The notes: generated by a model from the sequence alone, not told the origin. DNA of 64,000 bases from Sugiyamaella lignohabitans (GCF_001640025.1 NC_031672.1:1-64000), one strand, 5' to 3'; positions 22,090-35,100 are shown, counted from the stretch's first letter. Numbers and translations: made by a program.

Positions 22090-22320
22090 CTTGTAATTTA
22101 TTATATGCAGCTTTTAGAGCAGATATGACTTGTAGCATTGAAACTGTAGTTCGGTCAGTTCTGGGCATGTCGGCCTATGTGAAGTAGTCCGGTTGACAAA
22201 GGCAGACTTATAGAGGATCGAGATCGAAAACAAAGGACCATGCTCATGTGGAGCTGGAAAAACATTGACAATATCGCATATTTTACCTACTCAGTGGTAT
22301 ATCTGTAGTGAGGTTAAAAG

Positions 22321-23556
22321 TCATACTTCTGACTTGGATTGCTTATCATGGTCAATCGAGTCACTTTGCTTTCGTTCTTTGCGAAAAAAGTATTCCTTGC
22401 TGGTTTCCATCTCGGTAATAAGCTCCTGCCATTCTTTCTCTTTCTGGAGATCACCAGTACCGAGTTCCTTTTTTACATCAACTGGTTCTCCTCTATTCAA
22501 TCTATATGGAAATGTTATTTATTATTCCTATAGATGCCTTTAAGAGAATCTACTTCATATGTGTACTTACTTGCCAACGACATTCTCAAGATCAGCAACA
22601 CGAGAATCCTTACTCAAACCTTCGGATCCAACAAGAGCAGCACCGACACCTGCGGCAATCAAAGCAAAAGTGGTATAGTTTGAGGAAGAAGAGTACGAAG
22701 GACCACCGAACAAGGACAAAACACTCGATTTGACGTTGTGCTTAACAAATCTCAAATAAGGCTTGACTTCACGAACTTCACCAAATTTCTTGGCAGCATC
22801 GCTAGTGCTAACACTGACGGGGACGATAACATCCTTGCCAGGGACCCAGTCAACAGGGGTAGCAATGCCTTGACCGTCAGCCAATTGCAAAGCATCTAAA
22901 ACACGAAGGACCTCAGCGGTATTACGGCCAGTAGAGGCTGGGTAAACCAAAAAAAGACGAACCTTCTTCTTAGGATCGATGATGAAGACATTACGAATGG
23001 TCATAGCCATACCACTGTTAATGTTCTTGAAACCTTCCTCATCAACCATATCATACAAGAAAGCAACATTGCGATCCTTATCGGCAATGATGGGGAAGTC
23101 GAATTTCTTGCCAGAGGTGGAAGTCTCCTCAATATCCTTGACCCACTCGCCATGACTCTCCAAACCATCAGCACTCAATCCAATAAGCTTGGCATTACGC
23201 TTAGTAAATTCCTCTTGCAAAGCAGCGAAAGCTCCTAATTCAGTGGTACAGACAGGAGTGAAATCGGCAGGGTGGGAAAAGAGAATCGTCCAAGAATCTC
23301 CAACGAATTCATGAAAGTCAATTTCACCGTCAGTAGTCAAAGCTTTGAAATTAGGAGCAGTGGATCCAATTCTAATTCTGGGCTAGTTGGATTTGTTAGC
23401 AATTGAAATCTTACTGAAAATATATCAATTGCTACTTACCTGGTCAGCAGCATTGAATGCAAAGTGTCTCACAGCTGGAACAACAATTCGAGCACCAGAA
23501 CGACTGCGTCTAGCAGAAGTTAAAAGAGTCTTACGAGCCAAAGTCAAAACAGACAT
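22321..23556 (-). CDS. PRX1: Mitochondrial 1-Cys peroxiredoxin Prx1 with predicted C-terminal extension
   Basis: Thioredoxin-fold peroxidase that reduces hydroperoxides in mitochondria. Proposed coding is complement(join(22321..22501,22571..23382,23440..23556)), 369 residues. Exon 1 encodes a basic presequence (MSVLTLARKTLLTSARRSRSG). The 57-nt intron 1 has GTAAGT, CTAAC and TAG and joins NAADQ to PRIRIGSTAPNF. The catalytic motif HPADFTPVCTTE contains the peroxidatic Cys, and KPYLRF closes the Prx domain. After that comes an unusual tail with one predicted membrane segment (FALIAAGVGAALVG). The exon-2 frame meets a stop inside a GTAAGT donor; splicing a 69-nt intron there opens exon 3, a charged 60-residue tail. 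Unspliced, the protein ends at 310 residues. Exon 3 is inferred from frame and composition only, and the intron lacks a clean CTAAC. Confidence 0.85.
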
Positions 23557-23783
23557 TTCGGGGTCAATTGAGTTGAAAAAAGAGTTAGCTAGTGTCAAGC
23601 ATATGTCTTCTTGTTTATATGCATGTGCTCGCGCCATTGCGTGATTCCCCGTGCTCATCAAGTACCTGCATCTCAGGTCTTAAAGTGGACGATCATGAGA
23701 ACTAAAATATAAATTATTTATATATATCAGTACAATAGATTTAGATATGATGCACACAATTATTCAATGAAATGACGAGGAGA

Positions 23784-26700
23784 CTATGGAATGTTAGGTG
23801 AGGGAGGTCCATCTTTAACGACCTCATTTTCTGGGGCAGTAGAAATTAAATCTGCTGGTGGGTGTTCTGGTATTTCTGACTCTTCATTCTCCATGCTCTC
23901 AAGCTCTTCGTCTATTAGTCTATCCACAGCAGCCACCTTATTGCCAACGAAGTCCATTCCAAGAATGTCCTCAACCTTTTGTCGAAGTTGTCTTTTGGTC
24001 ATAGTGTCAAGATCAGCACCTCTCAAGACCGTCTTGATTGTTTCCCGAACTTGAACTTCGCGATGCTCATCAAATTGAGCTTGGTCATCCAAAAGTTCTG
24101 TAGGTGCTAATGATAGTCGCAAGCTTCTAGCTTCACCACCAACAGCAGTTGTCGGAGTGCCCACTCTGTTAATGTCCATGCTAAATTGAGAGAATGGTCT
24201 AGTAGATCTAGTCTCAGTAGCTGCGTCAAACATGACACTCTTTCGGGCAGACAGGTCTTGCATGTCATACCCGTAGTCGGTATATTCAACATTATTGATG
24301 ACACGTCCCTTGCGGTCATCAAACACAATTCTTCTTTCTTCGCCAGGTAAGTTGTTTCTATTGGCATAAGACTGCCATGATTCTAATGGAACACTTCGTG
24401 GATCAAATACCTCATTAGGGTCAACCTTGAGTTTTCTCTTTCCAGCATTCTCTTCGACGACAATACGGGTGTTACCCCATGAGAAGTTATCCATATTCCA
24501 AAATGAGTAGATTGGTAGCAAAAATGAGTGAACTGGGTATGCAGCTATATAGATAAGCATCCATCCAACCTATGTAATCGTTAGTAAATGTCAGAAATTA
24601 GACGACTTTTTCCAAAGATTCTTATACTTACATGTTGCCATTGTCTGCGGAGAATAAACACAAGTGCCTGCATACCGTATACTGCACCGATAAGTACAAT
24701 CGAGATAATAGGCAAGGGACCGCTATGAGAAGCAATTCTATAAATCAAGTAGGCAAGATAGACAACGACAGATGGAAGCATGACAGTTCTACATTTGTTA
24801 GTATCGCATCTAGCATTTCGAACCACTAGAGACTTTATGGTACTTACCCAATCAGGTCGATAAACACGACACCTCTCATACTGAAAAAGCCGAAACCACA
24901 CATGGTATTTAATCTCAGCAACTCCATCAAGTTATGTACTGTAGAGTTAATCCATCTACGTCTTTGGGAAAGTAAAACAGAAAAGTCTTCTGGAGCAGCG
25001 GTCTGACAGTATGCATCTGGGATGAAAGAATACTTCATCTTGGGGAAATATTTGGACATCAGCGTAGTCAAGTAACGATCTTCACCAAGTGAGAAAAGAT
25101 TCTTCTTGTGTAAAGTATCAACATTGATGATAGAATAGTCCCTAATAACTTCGTTGGAAATAAACAGTGGAGCATACTTCTTGGCTGTCTTCAGTCTATA
25201 CAAAGAGAAACAACCAGGTAAACAGGTAACACTTCCGAAAAGACTTTCAAATTGCTTAGTAAGATGATGTGAAATGAAATATTCGTAAACTTGAATCATT
25301 GTTGTCCAACTCTTCTCCTCATTCTGCAATCCGGTCTCACCACAGATTCCAGCAATGCGACTGTCATTTGCACAAGCAGATACAAGTCTTGTTAAGGAAT
25401 CCTCAGCCACAGATGTATCGGCATCCACCATGAAAATATATTCATACAATTCAGGGTCAACACCGATAATATTTGTCATGTGATGGAACAGCTCAAGCTC
25501 AAGTGGTGACATGGGCTTCTGATAGTGCACTTTGTTAAGGAATCTCATGATCATAATTTGGGAATCACGCTTACCTCTGTTACCAGGCTTGCTTGTCTCT
25601 TGTGGTCTTCCTACCTTAACAACGACGATAAACGGAACAACATTCCCTTCATTCTCATACAGTCCTGAATAGACTTTAGCAAAGTTCAGCTGGTTGGCAC
25701 CTTCTCCAATACTCTCATAGGCCAAAGCAGGAGGGTTGACCCTTTCATCTACTCCGAGCATATCGAGGACAATATTAGGAGTTGGCTTGTCGTTACCAGC
25801 ACCCACAATCATACCATCACAAACGAGCAACAGCAACTTACGTCTGTTGTCGTACTTCAGGTTTGTTAAAGAATCAACAGCCAGTCTGAAATCGGTTTCA
25901 CTTTCTGTATAAATAGGAATTTGACAGAGAACAAACTTATCCTGGGGTGATGGAACACGTTTACTTCCGAATCGAATGGAAGCCAAGAATTTGACAAGAG
26001 TTACACTTGTAAGAATACCGGCGAATACTAGCAAAATAACATTGGCAACTTGACAACGTACTGAATCTCTGAAATCGACTTCACCAGCACGGAATGCATT
26101 GTTAAGACACTGCAAAGTGTTTTGTCTTGTCAAAGCATCCAACTGGTCGCCATTAAACTGTTCAGTGATGTCTTGTCCTTGTCCGTTAACAAACATGTTA
26201 ACAACAGTGTCACTGAAAAAGTTCCAAGGCTTTGTGACTGGATCATTATCCGGATAGATAGCTGTTGTCAAGAAATAGTTGGTTACATCGTAAATTTGAT
26301 TGTTGAGAATGAATGTATACTGGTTATTCGCCTGAGCAGTTTTGAGAAGATCGTTTCTCTTCGCAACAACCCGACCCTTGTAGTAGTTCTTGATCTTGGG
26401 CTGAAATACTGAGTTGTACCAAGTATATTTATGGAGAGCAGTGTTATTCGCAGGAACCAGGTAAGCTCCGCTATTGTGCAAACCACTAGAGATGGGTGAC
26501 TTCGTTTCATTGTAAGACAGTGAGATACTAACGTCGGTGACAAGGGCTGGACATGCTACAGTTAGAGGAGGAGGGAAGTAATCAGATAAGTCCTGACCAG
26601 CAAATTCGAGCATGCGACTGGGGGTTGTTTGAATAGAGCTGTCAGAGTGTTGAATCTTGTAAAACTTGGTCAAGTCGTACACATTACCATGAATAGAGAC

Positions 26701-29082
26701 ATAGAAATCATTTTCTCCCTGGTGAGTAGCAATCTCTTTACTATTCCAAACTTTATCATAGTCAGAACACACGAATTTTCCAAGGAAAATCATGTAGAAG
26801 ATAATACCTGCATTGATGAGAAAGATAATGAAACAGAGTAGCAGCTTTTCTCTCCAGGCCATACGAATCTCTGGACGTTTCATTCTCATAATGTACTTCA
26901 AAAATGGAGATGGGATCCAAAAAGTAAAGAGCCAAACAAAGAAAACCCATACTCTTCGTTCGGTTGTCATTTTCTCGATCTTGGTGATTCTACCAGCCGT
27001 GTTATGCTCAATGTCGCCACCACGTTCTTTTAATCCATAGTCGTTATCAAAATCGGCATCGTCTAGTTCGTCATCAGACGGGTCCATATCACCTCCAGGA
27101 GTTTGCTGGTATTGTGGTGCGCGATTTAGTTCCTTGTTGTATCCGGTCATGTCATGACTACCATTATTATATCCATGGTCGACGTTCTGCATGGGCAATA
27201 GTCTCTCAGTTTGGTCAAATGGATTAGATGCAACATACTCATCACTGGGATACGACTGCCCAAATGTATCAGTAGAATCATTGACATAAGGAGAATTTCC
27301 TGACAAGCCATCTAATCCGAGTTCCAGGTCGCGCCATACGCTTTCGGAAATCCAAATTCGCTTGGAACCCTTGGCGAAATCATTATGACCCCATCGTTTA
27401 TCATGAATTGCCCAGTGCTCAAGGTCACTGAAAGTAATATTAGGTGGCAGTAACGCCGAATATCTCTCGATAAACTCGTAGGGCTCGAAATCGGCAGTAA
27501 AATCGATTTGACGACGCTTCTGTGCCCACTCGGTGACAAAGAATTCTCGCACTTGAGCAGACACCACAGAACTCGACCACCTATCAGCAGCCAATCCAGC
27601 AGCATCACCACATGACGTCAGATTAAGGGCCACCCATATTCGGTTACGAGCAATGAGATCAGCTATTTCAAATGCACTTTCCTCTTCATCAGGCGAGATC
27701 GATGGTTTTCGCGACGATAAATAAGATAATGAAGAATCGAGAATATCTTCAAAATTAGGAATCATAGCCACTGTCCTTGTCACTGAGTTATTTGTAGTCT
27801 GTGTGGACATTTTTTGAATAGCTCGGGTGACGGCCACTGGAGATTTGGGGATGCTAAGACCATCGTCGAATAGCTCCTGATTAATACCGATCGAGTTGTC
27901 GAAAACATTTCTCAAAACGTCCTTTCGATGGTCATCTGCACATTCGGCAATAGTAACGACCGAAACAACCTCATTCTCATTATTGTCATTAGGCTTATCC
28001 AACTTGGCCAGGAAGGCATTGAGCTCAGAAACAACATTCTTAACCAATGCAATATAAGAAGACACGATAAGTTCTCTAGGAGCGTATCGTGACTGGGTCT
28101 TAGGATCGATGCCAATTAACGAAGCTCCTTCAGCGATATCATTTGGATCTCTGTTACCTAGCAGCAGGATACCAGACAAAGTCGACAAAACGCCCCGCAA
28201 AGTCGACGCTTTGAATCCACATTGTCTTAACGCATCGCTCCAGTCCTTGGCCAGAGCATAGTCATCGGAAAAGTTAACCCAGTCTGGCAGTTTATATGTT
28301 CCTGATTTCTTAAGCAGATCATACTGATCTGGCGAACTTTTGAGTGATAAATATGTGCCTCTGGTCTCAGACGACTCGTTTAAGAGCAAGTGGTAAAACA
28401 CATCAAACACTCTATTTGATTCCTTAGACGGTAGATTCAGCAGCTGGTCTAGCGAACTAAACGGGTTTTCTGGGACAAGGATTCGAGTGCTAACGATATC
28501 ACCTCGTGCATTTAGCTCGAACTTGACTCCCAGACCGTCATGGAAACGCGTTGAGAGATTTTGTGGAGTCAACGCTGTCATGAAAGGCGACAGCACGTTC
28601 AACGCCTGTAAAACTGCAGAATCTACATTTGGAAACGATGAAATCACTGAAAAGAATCCTGTCGATGCTGCTGGATGTGCTGGCCTAAATTTGTTGTTAG
28701 TACTGTCTCGTTCATAGAGGGGTGGGGGGAGGTCTGCCTCCGGCAGCTGGGGCTCTGCCCCAGACCCCGTGGCTCCTCTCGCTTCGCTCGAGTCGGGCGT
28801 CGTGATTCCCTGGTTTGTTTATACCCAGTCTTAGACGACTGGGAAATAGTCCCCTGGCTAGACTTACATCACCAGTATAGCCTGATCCTCGCATCGTCTG
28901 TAGGCATGGTCCCAGACAGATAGCACGAAAGAATCTTCGACATTAGGACCCAATAGGATGGTGGATGAAGAGTCAATACGCAGCGACTTGAACTGGGCGT
29001 GTGTGAAAGTTTGATGCAGCGTCGCAATAAGCGACGAGGCCGAGATGGGAATGCTCGCACTGGAAAGTGGTGGCACGTCCAT
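23784..29082 (-). CDS. Chitin synthase with P-loop-less myosin-like head (class VII-like), four exons
   Basis: Plasma-membrane processive glycosyltransferase making chitin from UDP-GlcNAc. Coding is complement(join(23784..24569,24632..24788,24848..28684,28868..29082)), 1664 residues; introns of 62, 59 and 183 nt have GTAAGT donors and TACTAAC branches. Residues 1 to about 600 resemble a shortened myosin motor, but where the class V partner has GESGSGKSE this protein has PAHPAASTG, so ATP binding is probably lost. Next come two membrane segments (from about 650), a cytochrome-b5-like region, and the chitin synthase 2 domain with VDADT (about 1158), GEDRYLT (about 1273) and QRRRW (about 1315). 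Several C-terminal membrane helices and a DEK_C domain (about 1580-1635) follow. The ATG at 29082 opens [12 protein letters not shown]. Intron 1 carries GC-rich element copy a. Divergent from the class V gene at 32133. Confidence 0.93.
28735..28795 (+). repeat. GC-rich palindromic element, copy a (in chitin synthase intron 1)
   Basis: About 60 bp: a conserved left half beginning TGCCTCCGG, containing the hairpin CTGGGGC-TCT-GCCCCAG, then AGACCCCGT, and a right half with CTCGCTTCGCTCGAG. Lies inside the 183-nt first intron of the leftward chitin synthase, antisense to the gene. Similar to five other copies in this window. Confidence 0.9.
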
Positions 29083-29873
29083 TATCCTAATATATAACCT
29101 TTGCCAATGTAGTATACAAAGATCTTAAGCAAAAATATCAACCAAGAACGAGTGAATGATGGTATTACTCAGATGTCGTGATTCTCCCGTATATCCATGT
29201 AGTTTTTTGAATGCACTACAAGGGAGTCAGAAAAAAAATATCCAAGTCAGTTCTTCACTTTCTTTCAAAAGAACGATATCAAAAACTCAGTCTATGATTA
29301 TTGCCCAAACGATGAAAACGAGTGTTACAATGAGCGTTGCACAGGGCGGCCGGTTGATCTGGATGTCCAATGTGCTAATAAACGAAGACCACGCTAATGT
29401 AAACAAAAATGCTAGAAAAATAACAAACAGCTGCTACGCCTCTGGCTAAGCTAGTACCAGTGATTCGAATAAGATTGGCTCTGGTGATAAAATAAAGCCC
29501 AAAATCAAATATCACTTCACTGTTCGAAGAAAGCTGGAGCACGAAATATTAGTGAAAATGTCCCAGGGTAGCCAATGCCAAACGAAAGGTAGTGTAAGTG
29601 AACCGCCAAATGTGTTTTCCGTTACTGTCTTTCCAGTCTGTCAGCCTGTCCAGCTGCAGCCCGGCAGATTATTTTTAGCCACGGCCTCAATGGATCACAC
29701 CGCTCGCAAGGCTGGCACCCGCACCACCACACCAGCACCAGCACCCGCATCAACTCCAGCGGGGGTTGGGAGTTTAGGCCCATCCAGCCCGTTCACCACC
29801 TGCACTGGCTTCCAAAATAAACAGGCCTGAATTCTCCGGATGCCCGTGGAAACGGGTCACGAAAGGGGCCGAT

Positions 29874-30011
29874 TGCCTCCGGCGGCTGGGGCTCTGCCCC
29901 AGACCCCGTGGCTCCTCTCGCTCCGCTCGAGTCGAACATCCGGGACCGCTACGTCGCTCGAGAAGCGAGCACAACGGGGTCTGGGGCAGCGCCCCAGCCG
30001 CCGGAGGCAGC
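29874..30011. repeat. Inverted pair of GC-rich elements, copies b and b-prime
   Basis: Copy b reads on the plus strand at 29874-29933 and copy b-prime on the minus strand at 29952-30011. The conserved 35-bp parts (TGCCTCCGG to AGACCCCGT) form the arms of a large inverted repeat differing at one loop base. The inner variable halves differ: CTCGCTCCGCTCGAG in b and GTGCTCGCTTCTCGAGC in b-prime. The whole could extrude as a cruciform. Confidence 0.9.
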
Positions 30012-31027
30012 GAAAACCCCCCTCACAAGCAAGGTTTTCAGGGGACGAGGGTTGGCATCGGAAAAACGAGGATCGCCGGTGAGGGGCAGGGGTGCGCTGG
30101 AAAAAGCAATGTGGGGTGTTGTTGTTTTGGCTTCGAAAAAGGAAATTCCAGGTCGAGCTGCTCGAGTTAGATAGCTGATTAGGCTGATTAGGAAAGTAAA
30201 CAGGAAATCCTGTTGAAAGTGGGGATGGGGTGAAAGCGAGGGTGGGTTCGTTGTGTGACGGTATGTAATCGTGTTGCTTGTCGGCTCAACCGGCGCGTTG
30301 AATAATTTGTCGTCACATCAATCGTTTGACCAGATAATATTTTTTTCGCTTCAACGGCCTTGGACCTGACTAAGGTGCAGACTTACGCGTTACTGAGCGA
30401 CCGAGGCACGTTATCATGCAACCGTGTAGTACGGCTATTGGCCGATCTTCAGTGTTGCTTAAATTAGATCAGATTTTTCGCTGCCCAGCATTTTCATATT
30501 ATACCTTAGTTAGGTTTACTGAAAGTATCTTTGTATATGATATCAACTATAGACTAAGCTCGTAAGTCCATGGGCTGTGGGGTATATACTTAGGTGACAG
30601 GGTAGTCGGTTTTCAGCGTGAGCATTGTGAAACGACGAGGTCAACACGGGGTGGGTAGTACCTTGATCTCGTGCTTGTAAATAATTTAGCTTAACAACTT
30701 GAAACAGCACTGTCTGCCGAACATACCGATACAAGGTCTCGTTAGTTAGAATAACACAATCGTTCTTTACAACCGAACTGGCAGCATAAACCCTCTCCCG
30801 AAATGAGAGCGAGTCTTTCTGTATTACTTGCTGCGGTTCTGCAACAAATTTTTCAGTTCAGGGCGTCGGCCATCTCAAACACAAAGCCACACCTGCAACG
30901 CACCCTGCTAATTAAGATTTATTATAGCTGCATCGAAACACATGCACAGGCGCCGAAACATCGTCCCAGCGGATTACATTGCCCCTCGCTGTCCTCTCCT
31001 GACAGCCAGCAAATCTGGTTTTGGGCC

Positions 31028-31085
31028 TGCCTCCGGCGGCTGGGGCTCGGCCCCAGACCCCGTTGTGCTCGCTTCGCGAGCCTGC
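31028..31085 (+). repeat. GC-rich palindromic element, copy c
   Basis: Same conserved left half as the other copies, with loop TCG in CTGGGGC-TCG-GCCCCAG. The right half is the perfect hairpin GCTCGC-TTC-GCGAGC. Located in the spacer between the chitin synthases. Confidence 0.9.
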
Positions 31086-32132
31086 GACGGGTGGGTTTAA
31101 CATTATTGGAGTAGGCTTTTTCGCTAGAGGCCGTACAGCCCAGTGGATATAAATATATATAATTATTTCATAGTGACACTTCGTTGGTGCCGCTTTTAGA
31201 CGAAAAGTAGCGAGCGTAATCAAAGTGAAATTGGTCTGGATTCAGAGTATATATAGTCCCATCTGCTCAGCACAGCCTGTCTGCCAGTCCTCACTGATTA
31301 TTCTCCGGCTCGCTTTCTCACTCGTCTTGAAGGCTCTGGCTCTGTTAGCTGGGTCTTACCGTGCAATTCGGCATTGCATTATTTCAACCGACTGTTCAGG
31401 AACGCTTTCTATTTAGTTATTTCTATTTATTTTTGTATATTTTGATCCTGTTTTTTTGCACTTAATAGCTATCTTGTTGTTTTTTAAGTAATTTATTTGC
31501 TCTCTCCTCATTTCTCTCTTCCATACTCAGCCCACCGGCCCCACCCAGCTCGACTTACCCCTGAGCATTTTGTCCCTAACCTCACACTGTACCTACCTCG
31601 ACCACTATATCCGTATCTGCAAATCACACTAGTCCTAACGCGGCTGTTGTCATTCACTGTACATGTGTTTATTTTTGTATACAAACGGTGCCAAAACTCA
31701 CTTCCAGCTGCCCACTACCGGCATACAGCATACAGCATACTTTTTTGAATCGACCCACGACCTGCTGATGGAGTATCTGACTAAACAACGCCAGTGAACT
31801 TCGTCCTGATTTTGCTATCAATATTTGTTGGTTTGTATCTGTATCCACTCTCAACTTTTTTATTATTTTTCGCATTTCTAGTGCGATATAATCTCTTGTT
31901 TAACTATTCTCCTGCTTCTCAGTTTACTTGGCACGTTTGTTCACGATAAAATATTTTTGTTCAGTTTTTCGACTTTTACCTTTTGGTTCTCACGAACTAG
32001 CTCTTTTTGCCGATTTTTTGGTACTTATTTGCATTATTAGTACGTGTTTGTGTGCCTTAGATCCTGTATTCTTTCAGGGTCTATGTTATATCTGTTTGTC
32101 ACCTTATTCTAACTGTTACAGATTCCTGAGAA

Positions 32133-35100
32133 ATGCCTCCACAGTCGCTGGCGTCGGACATCTCGGTCCTCCCCGTGGCCAGTCTGACTGATCATGGTCT
32201 TACCTCGCACATCGCGTCCAGATTCCACCAGGGTCTACCGTCTGTCACCATTTCCAGTGGCACCTTAATTGCCCTCAATACCTTCAGCCCCTTCGACATC
32301 AACCAAGATCAATTGTTCAAGGATCTTGCCGCCCGTGTCTACAATCGTCTCTGCATCCGTGGTGAAAGTCAGATCGTTCTTTTCCTTGGTGAATCTGGCT
32401 CTGGTAAATCCGAATTCCGTTCTTCTGTCACCTCTCATCTGTTGAGTAAGTTACAATGACTTTGTTTTGCCTCCGGCGGCTGGGGCTCTGCCCCAGACCC
32501 CGTGGCTCCTCTCGCTACGCTCGAGTCGATCTTTCTACATCTTCTAAGTTCGGAGAGTTTGTGCCATTTTCTGCCACAAATTTGGTTCAACATCATCTAC
32601 TTCCTCTAAGTATATATGGAAAACTAACTGGCTCAGCTCTGTCGAATAACCCACTATCTACAAAAATCAAAAATGCAGATTTCGTGTTCCAAGCCTTCAC
32701 AACTACTAAAACTGCTCAGAGTTTAGCTTCGTCTAGAGCTGGAAACGTCCTCGAATTCCAGTATGGTACCGATGCTACCTTGATTGGTGCAAGTATTCTC
32801 GATTACCGTCTCGAGAGATCTAGAATCACCAAAGTACCCACTGGTGAACGGAACTACCATGTTTTCTACTCGCTTATGGCCGGAATCTCGGACACTGAAC
32901 GTGAACATTTAGCACTCTCTGATCTGAATACCGCTAGATACCGATATTTGGGCCATCACTCACAGCTTAGGGTTGGAATCGATGATAGACAGCGATTCAA
33001 GCAGCTGCGAAGCTCTTTGAAGAGTTTGGAGTTCACTAGAGCTGACATAGCCAATATTTGTCAAATCCTCGCCGCTATTCTTCATATTGGTCAACTAATG
33101 TTCAGATCAACTGGTGCTGATGGTATGAGTTCTGCTGCAATTGAGGTGACAAATACTGATGTCCTTAACTGCATTGCCGGATTCTTAGGTGTCCGTCCTC
33201 ATATCTTGGAAAGCACTCTTAGTTACAAGACTGTCAAAATCCAAAAGGATCGTGTTACCTTGGTCTTGGATCAATTGGGTGCCAGAGAAAACGCTGATGA
33301 ATTGGCGAGAACTTTATATACTTTGCTCTTTTCCTGGATTATGGAAAAAATTAATAGTCGAATTTCTCAGGCTGAGAGCAGAAGTGGCAGTACCGCTGGT
33401 TTCGAGAATGAGATCGAGTCTCTGGTTGACAATACTATCACCGTTGTTGATTTCCCTGGTTTCACCATTTCCTCTTCTGTACCAACCCTCGACAAACTTT
33501 TGCATAATTCTGCTAACGAAATGTTCTACAACTTCATGTTAAAGTCATATTTTGAGAAGCCTTTGGAGAAGTTTGACAGTGAAGAAGTTGCCGTTCCTGC
33601 TGCTGAATACTTTGATAACTCCGATACTGTACGTATGCTTTTTAGACCCACAATGGGTTTATTGTCTGTTATCGATGATTATTCTCGGCGTGAAAAGGAT
33701 GACAGCGCTTTGATGCATACTCTCCGTCAACGTTACGATAAGAGTGGTATTATTGACACTGTGACTGCAAGAAGATCCTTTTCCATTCGGCATTTCGCTG
33801 GTGAAGTTGAATATGAAGTTGACAACCTTATTGGCTCCAATACTGAATCCATTTCCGGAGATATTATTTCCTTGTTCACTTCCTCGTCTTCCTCGGATTT
33901 CCTGAAAAGCATATTCGGTTCTAGTGCTGTGGTGGACTCTACATTCGGTACTGAGGTTGTACAGGCTCATCTCTCGTCTAAACCTCTTCGTGCTCCTTCA
34001 GTAGTGAGAAGAAACACAACTAGTGGTGCGAACACAAAGCAGGATGCTGAGAAAAAGATTAATCGTAAAAATAAACAGCTCAATGGATGTGGTCAATTCA
34101 TTTCTGCCATCGACCGTCTTCTGGATTCATTTGAAGGTGCAAACCCATATTTTGTCATATGTTTGAAACCTAATGATCATAGACTTTCTAATTCATTTGA
34201 TGCTAGATGTGTTCGTCAACAAATTAAAGCTTTTGGATTGCCTGAAATTGCCCGTGCCGTTAAACAAACCGATTTCAGAGTGTTTTTGACCTTCAATGAA
34301 TTTATTACCGCCATGTCCGCTAGCGAGGGTCACAATTCAAATCTCCTTCAAACCGCTGATGGTGTCACCGAGCGTGAAAAGGCTATTGAGATGATGCATT
34401 CTTTGTCATGGCCAGAACGTGATGCCCGTTATGGATTCACTGGTATCTTTTTATCCGAACATGCATGGCTACAAATTGTAGACCCCAAAATGTCTTTTGC
34501 TCAGTCTGCTGCTCAAAGATATATTGACTCTGGTGCTGATCTGACTCCAGCTGCTAGGGGCTATGCTGATAATGATGCTTTCTACTATGATCCAGATTCC
34601 AAATCCATTGCTGGTGCCACGATAGGTGGGGACCTCTTCAAGTACAACGATGGTAGGTCGATTAACAACCAGGCATATATTCGAACAAAGGAAATGGGTG
34701 AATCTGAACAGGATCAGACCGACCAGTATGCAGTAACTGGAGCAAGGAAGAGATGGATGTTCTTGGTATGGCTCTGGACTTGGTGGATTCCCGATTGGTT
34801 CATAAAGATTCTCGGCAGAATCCCCAGAAAAGATATTCGTACTGCCTGGAGGGAAAAGTTTGCCATTAACTTAATGATATGGGCTGCTTGTGCTTTCTGT
34901 GTTGTATTTTTGATTGGTTTTCCCATCCTTATTTGTCCCCTGCAAAACGTTATGAGTACTGAAGAGCTAAGTCAATATTCCTCCAAGCTCAACCCTGGCA
35001 AGACGCTAACTCAAGTACGGGGTGTAGTCTTTGACTTGACAACGTTTGCCCCTAGTCATTATCCTCAAGTTGTCTCTACCGATGATATTCTCAATTATGG

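Larger units (their letters stand above)
29083..32132. other. Bidirectional spacer between the two chitin synthases
   Basis: About 3 kb between divergent start codons. The ORFs here are short, many are non-ATG, and none shows a domain; those at 29774-30174 and 30912-31223 are by-products of the GC-rich elements. It holds element copies b, b-prime and c. The stretch 31430-32130 is T-rich and A/C-poor on the plus strand, like a long 5' leader of the class V gene. Start codons in such a leader would affect translation, but no specific uORF is claimed. Confidence 0.6.

Noticed and set aside
29774..30174. Several overlapping ORFs in the chitin synthase spacer
   Set aside because: They open because the GC-rich elements lack stop codons; their translations are Arg/Pro/Gly products of the repeat, not genes.
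32456..32636. N-terminal extension of the long class V chitin synthase frame
   Set aside because: This stretch is intron: it contains element copy d and ends with CTAAC...CAG. Splicing gives the family sequence, read-through does not.
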